From the NCBI RefSeq assembly GCF_029227915.1, contig NC_079877.1, forward strand, positions 10,355,351 to 10,419,350: a DNA stretch of 64,000 bases, written 5' to 3'. Each line of letters starts with the position of its first letter. Position 1 is the stretch's first letter. Below the pieces are notes generated by a model, which saw only the letters and a program-made list of their open reading frames with translations, was not told the DNA's origin and did not search any database. The stretch is from Hydractinia symbiolongicarpus. Its lineage: Eukaryota; Cnidaria; Hydrozoa; Anthoathecata; Hydractiniidae. The translations under genes and the position numbers were made by a program. Below are positions 58,274-64,000 of this stretch, one piece after another.

Positions 58274-60460
58274 TTCTTCAACTTTCACATTGCAACTTCG
58301 TTTTACCAAGACTTCAAAAGTAGAAGTTTATAGTGCCGGTTTGTGTGTAATGGGAAAATCTGAATGAATGAAGAAAAATCATATTTGAACCGTAACAGCG
58401 AGAAAAATACTGCACTGCCGCAGGAATTAATTTTGTTTTGGCCCGGAGCTCAAATGTAGTGTTTTCAAAGGTTTAAAGAAGACGATTGTGAGTATTAGCA
58501 CCTCTAAATTTACGGAAAGCGCACCCAACTTCAACGAAATTGTTTTTAAGCGATATTTTCGAATTTCTTATGACAATATTATTACAGTCTGCCAAAAAAC
58601 GGCTAGAAGTCTTTTTTGCATTTGCTTGAGAGCCTTTTGACATTCTACATACGCCTTAATACATAAGACTGATAAGAAACTTGTATATTGTGCATTTTAC
58701 TCCGTTTTTGAACACATAGAGGTAGATTAAGCATGTGTACATGTAAAGGAAGTAAAATCCCTTTTATGGGAGTTACAAAAATAATTAAAATACTTTAAAA
58801 CAAAACATATTTGACATACGCTGGAAAAAAGAGTGTGTTTAACACTGTCACATATGACGGTAGGCGTTATGTCCCTCTCCCGTTGTTTTGAAAACCCTCC
58901 GCCACTTCATCATAATGTTCTGATTTTTGCAACATTCTGCGCAATTCGAAAACATTTTACCGGCTTAAAATTTAATTTACAATTTTGTGGAAAAATAATT
59001 TTAAACCTATTCAAATTTTTAAGATTCATTTGTTTTTTCTCAGATACTGGATTCCGGTGTGAAACTGTCTTGTGCCTTCATACTGTCTTTTCAAAGGTAT
59101 CACATCAAGTGCGGTGTACGAAACCCTAACGATCCTGTTGATTCAGTACTCACAGTGCCTTATTTCCTGTATACTAGCCTAAAATAAAAGGAATAAAATT
59201 TGTCGTTACAATAGGAGTAAAATGCTTAAGTGTAGTATATTTGGAAGAATTTTCTCGGTTTTCCAGAAAATGGTAAAACATATTTTACTTCTGAGCATTT
59301 TTTTTTTAAAAAGTTAATTTCAAATCGGCATTACCCTGCTAGCGACAAAATCACTTACATGTCGGCCAAGGTTAAAACATTCTCACTTGAGAATTTTTAA
59401 AATTGTTGATATTTTACTTACATATAAAATAAATTTGGTGTAAAAGCTTTCCTTGTACACAATAGGGACATATCAGTAGCTAATAACCCGATTTGTCTCG
59501 GGTATTGTGAAGGTCGGTCGAATACTAAAAACAGGTATCTAAGAAATAGTCAAATGTGGGACAAAATTTTGTTTCCAAACTTTTTTTATGCAAGAAAAAC
59601 CCAATTTTCTGAAGTTCTTTGAACATGCAGAACGTTTTTGCTATCTAGGCTAGGTGATATTCTATAGTGGCCATGTTGAATTTAAAAAAAAAAAAAAGTG
59701 TTTTGTCACAGATCATAATTCTTTCTAAAGTACTGATACACTTCAAATTAATGTCTTATGTGTTTCACGTAAGCCTCAACTACCTTTTTTAATCTTTTTT
59801 AATGTTTAATTTATTGCCAGCATATAACTTCGTGTTTACAAGAATTTAACAGGGTTTTCATTAAAAAGGACATAAAATCTAAGCTTGTTGTGGTAACTGA
59901 TAAACAAATGAAAGTTAATAATTTTTTCAAAATTTTATTGATAAATGAATAAAATTTTTAATATTAAATCTCAGTTTTAAGGTTTCAGTGTGTTTAATGG
60001 GTATAAAGCTGTATACAAATAAAGGTTAGCTAGCCTAAATTATGTTTACATTTTAACGGATCTCGCCCCAGTCCTAATACAAAAAAATGTTTAGACATGT
60101 GCCGTCTAAGTTTCCGAAATATTGCTCGCTGAAATAGCTGTGGTCGGTAGGACAAATGAAACGTTCGCTCAGTTGAAACAGAGTGACATAACCCTAGTTC
60201 TAATTTCGCACAAGCGGAATCTAGCTGTATGCCAGATTACTTTTTGTTCGATCTAGTAAAGTTGAAGAAGCTGAGACTCGGTTTTTACGCACATATTTAG
60301 CAGTCCCTTAAGCACAGTTGTACCAACGGAAATGATTTAGCAGAAAACCAGACCATAAATATGCAGACGCGAACATCCCACATTACACTCGGAGCTTAAA
60401 AACTACACATATTGTGCCAAATAATCTTCAAGTTACCAAATCTTGCATGCATGTGTTCGT
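58274..60460. other. Intergenic 3' of the GPCR, no gene recognised
   Basis: AT-rich. A 98-codon open frame at 58833-59129 has no recognisable domain. No other supported feature. Confidence 0.4.
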
Positions 60461-61260
60461 AATAGTTTTCTTGCAGCCAAATATAAAATATTCCAATTTG
60501 GAGACTCAATCGAAATAATTAATTTACAAAGGTTTGGAAACTACTGGGCTTAATCACAGGTTCCTTTTCTAAGCAATGTTAAACAAAGCTCGTATAAACT
60601 TTGCCTACAAAAATTAAAGCTTGGCTTTGATAACGAAGGCTGCAAACTACCAAACACTCTTAAAGAAACAATAGAACAACCCCCAAGGATTTCAAATCAA
60701 AAAATTTCCAACTTTATATTCATTTTTTCTTTTAATTTTAGCTCATAGTTGATTTTAAGCAGATCATCGAAGAATAAAAAGAACACATTTCTAGAATACT
60801 AAAAAGCCCCTTAAAGGCATACTAAAATCTATAATTCTCTGCAAATTGAGTTTTGAATGTAAATAGTTGTAATTATATATTGTACAAAGCAGACAAAAAA
60901 TATATAAATGCCACAATGGTATGTTAAAAAACAGCTTTTAGAACGTTCAGCTAAGCGAGAGCTAAGCTATATAACTAGGCAAAAAGCGCAACAAAATCCA
61001 AATTATGTTACTGGTAGAGAAGTAAGGAGAATATTAGTTATGAATTGTCCATGGGCAAGACATGAATTTCTCTATCAAATAATTTCAACTTAGTCTGAAC
61101 GTATTCTGATATTAGTGTAACTATACCTCCTTTAAAGAAAGAAAGTTTTTGCAAATATTTTTAATTAAATAAATAATTTTATCAATAATCACATTTTTTG
61201 GCCGCCTGTGTGTGTTTTTCATTGTTAGCTTGTTCTACAGATAATCAAAATAAAACTTGC
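60460..61260 (+). repeat. Duplicated block, right copy
   Basis: Partner of 52230-52590 and 55180-56110, here without the LINE. Homology leads into the GPCR pseudogene as it does on the left. Confidence 0.7.
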
Positions 61261-61329
61261 TTTAAAGAAATCCTTTAATATAAGCTTGATAATTTTGTCA
61301 GAAGACAGAATTATTCGAAACACTACAAG

Positions 61330-62149
61330 ACTTACTGCAATGTAATCTAGCACCTCGAAAATGACCTACATTATCAATTATTACAAAGTACTAGTCGTTA
61401 GCCCGTGGAAAAATCCACGGGTTCGTCCGTCCTTTTTATACCGCATTGCGTGCAGACGGACGGACGGACGTATTTTTCAACTTTTCAAGTAACAGTAAGG
61501 GTATTTTCAGCAAGAATTTTATTGGCGAATGGAATGTTTTTGTTCATATATATAACAAAACCGAAAAATCGTCGTAGCATGAAAATATTATATGCGCTTT
61601 TGTCATTTTCAAATTTTTTATTTGAATTATTTACACTTCCCTAATGAGCTTGTTAACTGGCAGGGGCTTAGATGAACATTATTATTACCGAGATGTGATG
61701 ATTACTGGTGGATTCACTTCTTATACCATGTCATTGTGTGCTAAAGCGGCTATTTAGTGAAAATCTACCTAGCAATTGTAAAACCATTCACACATGCTGC
61801 ACGAAGAGAGCAAAACACTATTTCGAAAGCACTTGCTGGAGCTTGGATAGTTTACATTTGCCTTCCAAGTATTATCCGCACGTACGAAGTCGAGATAAAC
61901 ATGCAGTTGTCACAACAGTGATTTTCACATGCTCATTCTTTGTCAGTTTCATACCTATTACGGTTATTGGAATATATTCCAAATTTTTCCGTTGCAGAGC
62001 GATTCTTGAAAGTTATGTTTTACCTTGGACTTACTTTTGAAGGCATTCATTACTTGGCAGATCTTATTGTATGTGTACTGAGAACAGCCGAATGGAGAGC
62101 AGTGTTATTTAATAAACTAAGAAACAGAAAAAATGTTTTACCTACTTAA
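61330..62149 (+). pseudogene. Second copy of the GPCR, broken
   Basis: The start region (TGCAATGTAATCTAGCACCT) aligns with the intact gene but the Glu codon after Met is TAA. A Helitron-end insertion follows (61391-61475). TM1-TM2 continue (ILLANGMFLF, SMKILYALLSF), with a stop near 61644. TM3 is frameshifted (KIYLAIVKPFTHAA, about 61760-61800). Sequence coding for TM4's end and TM5 is deleted (about 125 nt between CCTTCCAA and CCGCACGTACG). TM6 (SFFVSFIPITVIG) and TM7 (LADLIVCVLRTAEW) follow with a frame break at about 62035. Non-functional duplicate. Confidence 0.8.
61391..61475 (-). mobile_element. Mini-Helitron or Helitron 3' end inserted in the GPCR pseudogene
   Basis: On the minus strand it ends with hairpin CCCGTGGATTTTTCCACGGG, a short spacer and CTAG (61394-61391), next to T (A at 61390 on plus), the Helitron 3' signature. 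The right part holds CGGACGGACGGACG repeats. The empty site is visible by comparison with the intact gene (57460-57490). Confidence 0.65.
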
Positions 62150-62558
62150 AATAATATTGAATGATTTACAGGTATCTTTAAATATCAAAAGTGTCGAAGT
62201 GTATACTTGAGTTTATGTTATCTCTTGTAACCTACACATTTACAAGTGTTGATCGAAATTTAACCATTTCCGAGAAAAAAAATATAATAGCGGATTGTTA
62301 AATTTAGTCAAAAAAAATTATTTTAATATTTCTTAATCCGAAAATATTGCGGATTGGGTAGTATTTTCTAAATTTTAAAAAGTGCCGACATGCATCTTGT
62401 AAGATGTTGTATACATTGAATATTACATGAATGTTAACTAGTTAACCAAGTTGTTGCTAAGAAGATTTATGGATCGTAGGGAAAAAATACAGACTGTATT
62501 TGCAGGCAATTTCAATCAAGCTAAACGACGTAATCTCTGTTTTGAATGACAGGTCATA

Positions 62559-63790
62559 TTATTAATACCATATTCTTGTACTAAGTTTAATTACATAAAG
62601 ATTAATATTTTTGGAAAAACGGATCTTGTTCCTTTCTCGTTAAAATAAGAACTGTCATACAAGTATGACGTCAATTTTATCTCAATTACGGCCTTAAAAT
62701 TTGTTTTATAATGAAACAATTTTTTCAATGAATAATTCTGTTAAAAATTAAGCCCATATCGTCAGTAATTGTTTAGAAACTCAAATTTATGGAAAAATTT
62801 GGAAAATGACCTTTTTTTTTAACAGTACAACACGTAGACATTCCTGTTAGTATATTGTTTGCCTAAAGTCCTTTGAATCGATTTTTGGAGTAGACAGTTT
62901 CTTTGACGTTTTGTTTTGTTTTTTTTTAATCTGTTATTGCATTGTTCTTTATTAATAATTCATATTCTCATATTTATTAATACCATATTCTTGTACTAAG
63001 TTTAATTACATAAAGATCAATATTTTTGGAAAACGGATCTTGTTCCTTTCTCGTTAAAATAAGAACTGTCAAACAAGTATGACGTCATTTTTATCTCAAT
63101 TACGGCATTAAAATTTGTTTTATAATGAAACAATTTTTTTGTTTTCAGTAAATAATTCTGTTAAAAATTAAGCCCATTTCGTCAGTAATTGTTTAGAAAC
63201 TCAAATTTCTGGAAAATTTTGGAAAATGACCTTTTTTAACAGTACAAACGTAGACATTCCTGTTAGTTTGCCTAAAGTCCTTTGAATCGATTTTTGGAGT
63301 AGACAGTTTCTTTGACGTTTTGTTTTGTTTTTTTTTAATCTGTTATTGCATTGTTCTTTATTAATAATTCATATTCTCATATTTATTAATACCATATTCT
63401 TGTACTAAGTTTAATTACATAAAGATCAATATTTTTGGAAAACGGATCTTGTTCCTTTCTCGTTAAAATAAGAACTGTCAAACAAGTATGACGTCATTTT
63501 TATCTCAATTACGGCATTAAAATTTGTTTTATAATGAAACAATTTTTTTGTTTTCAGTAAATAATTCTGTTAAAAATTAAGCCCATTTCGTCAGTAATTG
63601 TTTAGAAACTCAAATTTCTGGAAAATTTTGGAAAATGACCTTTTTTAACAGTACAACACGTAGACATTCCTGTTAGTTTGCCTAAAGTCCTTTGAATCGA
63701 TTTTTGGAGTAGACAGTTTCTTTGACGTTTTGTTTTGTTTTTTTTTTAATCTGTTATTGCATTGTTCTTTATTAATAATTCATATTCTCA
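62559..63790 (+). repeat. Tandem repeat, three units of about 410 bp
   Basis: Units start at about 62559, 62974 and 63383 with TTATTAATACCATATTCTTG. Units 2 and 3 are nearly identical; unit 1 is more diverged. Each contains GACGTCA, TTTAGAAACTCAAATT and AGTCCTTTGAATCGATTTTT. Diverged single copies exist at about 31.9-32.3 kb and (partial, inverse) about 26 kb. No coding sequence. Confidence 0.9.
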
Positions 63791-63896
63791 TTTTGGAAGC
63801 TATAGCTTTTACTGTTGATAACATCTTTTTGCGGAGATAAGCAGAGCCCATTTGAGATCTAAGTGCGTATATACTATATATTCTTCTATTCTGTCT

Positions 63897-63932
63897 ACTG
63901 CAGCGGTGAAAGTATCCTTTCACCGCTGCAGT
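63897..63932. repeat. Perfect 16-bp-stem hairpin
   Basis: ACTGCAGCGGTGAAAG and CTTTCACCGCTGCAGT flank a TATC loop. A partial second copy (GCAGTACTGAAAGTATCCTTT) follows directly. It lies right of the tandem repeat. Confidence 0.9.
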
Positions 63933-64000
63933 ATGCAGTACTGAAAGTATCCTTTGAATAAAACTGAAAAAACAAAACAAACTGAAAATGTGTTTGCGTT

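Noticed and set aside
1-64000. CRISPR arrays, bacterial operons or ribosome-binding sites
   Set aside because: The window is eukaryotic: spliced genes, Helitrons, LINEs. Short tandem arrays lack spacer structure.
1-64000. tRNA or rRNA genes
   Set aside because: No cloverleaf with A and B boxes or rRNA-like block was recognised by eye; a dedicated scan was not possible.

Overview
The window is animal nuclear DNA, AT-rich, with intron-bearing genes using GT/AG splice sites and a very heavy load of transposable elements. NMDA-type glutamate receptor paralogues, a lineage-specific small rhodopsin-like GPCR family, Helitrons, Polintons and cnidarian-style retroelements together suggest a cnidarian, probably a hydrozoan. 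That placement is inference; no marker gene is present.

Layout. (1) 1-21.65 kb, minus strand: two ionotropic glutamate receptor (iGluR) genes in tandem. Gene A has exons at 15376-15110, 14294-13855, 12275-11351, 9697-9534 and 140 to beyond the left edge. Gene B has exons at 21654-21427, 20976-20546, 20337-19416, 19315-19152 and 18645-18246. Gene A's last intron is about 9.4 kb and is filled with Helitron-type elements, including a head-to-tail pair at 510-3579. (2) 22-39.6 kb: a transposon-rich interval. It holds a 4.25-kb internally deleted Polinton-like element (27184-31435) with about 250-bp inverted repeats and an ATATG target duplication, several MITEs, and a 5.0-kb DNA transposon (34633-39635) with near-identical inverted repeats of about 125 bp. 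The transposon carries two intact, convergent five-exon genes: a RING-type protein (343 aa) and a DDE integrase/transposase (401 aa). (3) 39.97-44.19 kb, plus strand: iGluR gene C, intact, five exons, 735 aa, closest in sequence to gene A. (4) 44.2-55.2 kb: repeat relics and two broken retroelements, an unusual YADD reverse transcriptase at 49.8-51.55 kb and a CR1/jockey-like LINE at 52.6-55.2 kb. (5) 55.2-62.15 kb: an intact single-exon GPCR (57389-58273), a second copy broken by stops, deletions and a Helitron-end insertion (61330-62149), and a small third relic near 56.15 kb, all in a duplicated block. (6) 62.56-63.79 kb: three tandem copies of a roughly 410-bp repeat.

Gene relationships. 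The three iGluR genes share intron positions and phases and arose by local duplication, with one inversion. They keep NMDA-type ligand-binding residues but have a short amino-terminal domain and a Gln-Arg pore. The most notable item is the RING plus integrase transposon. Both of its proteins have open frames across consistent splice phases and its inverted repeats are almost identical, so it may be young or active.
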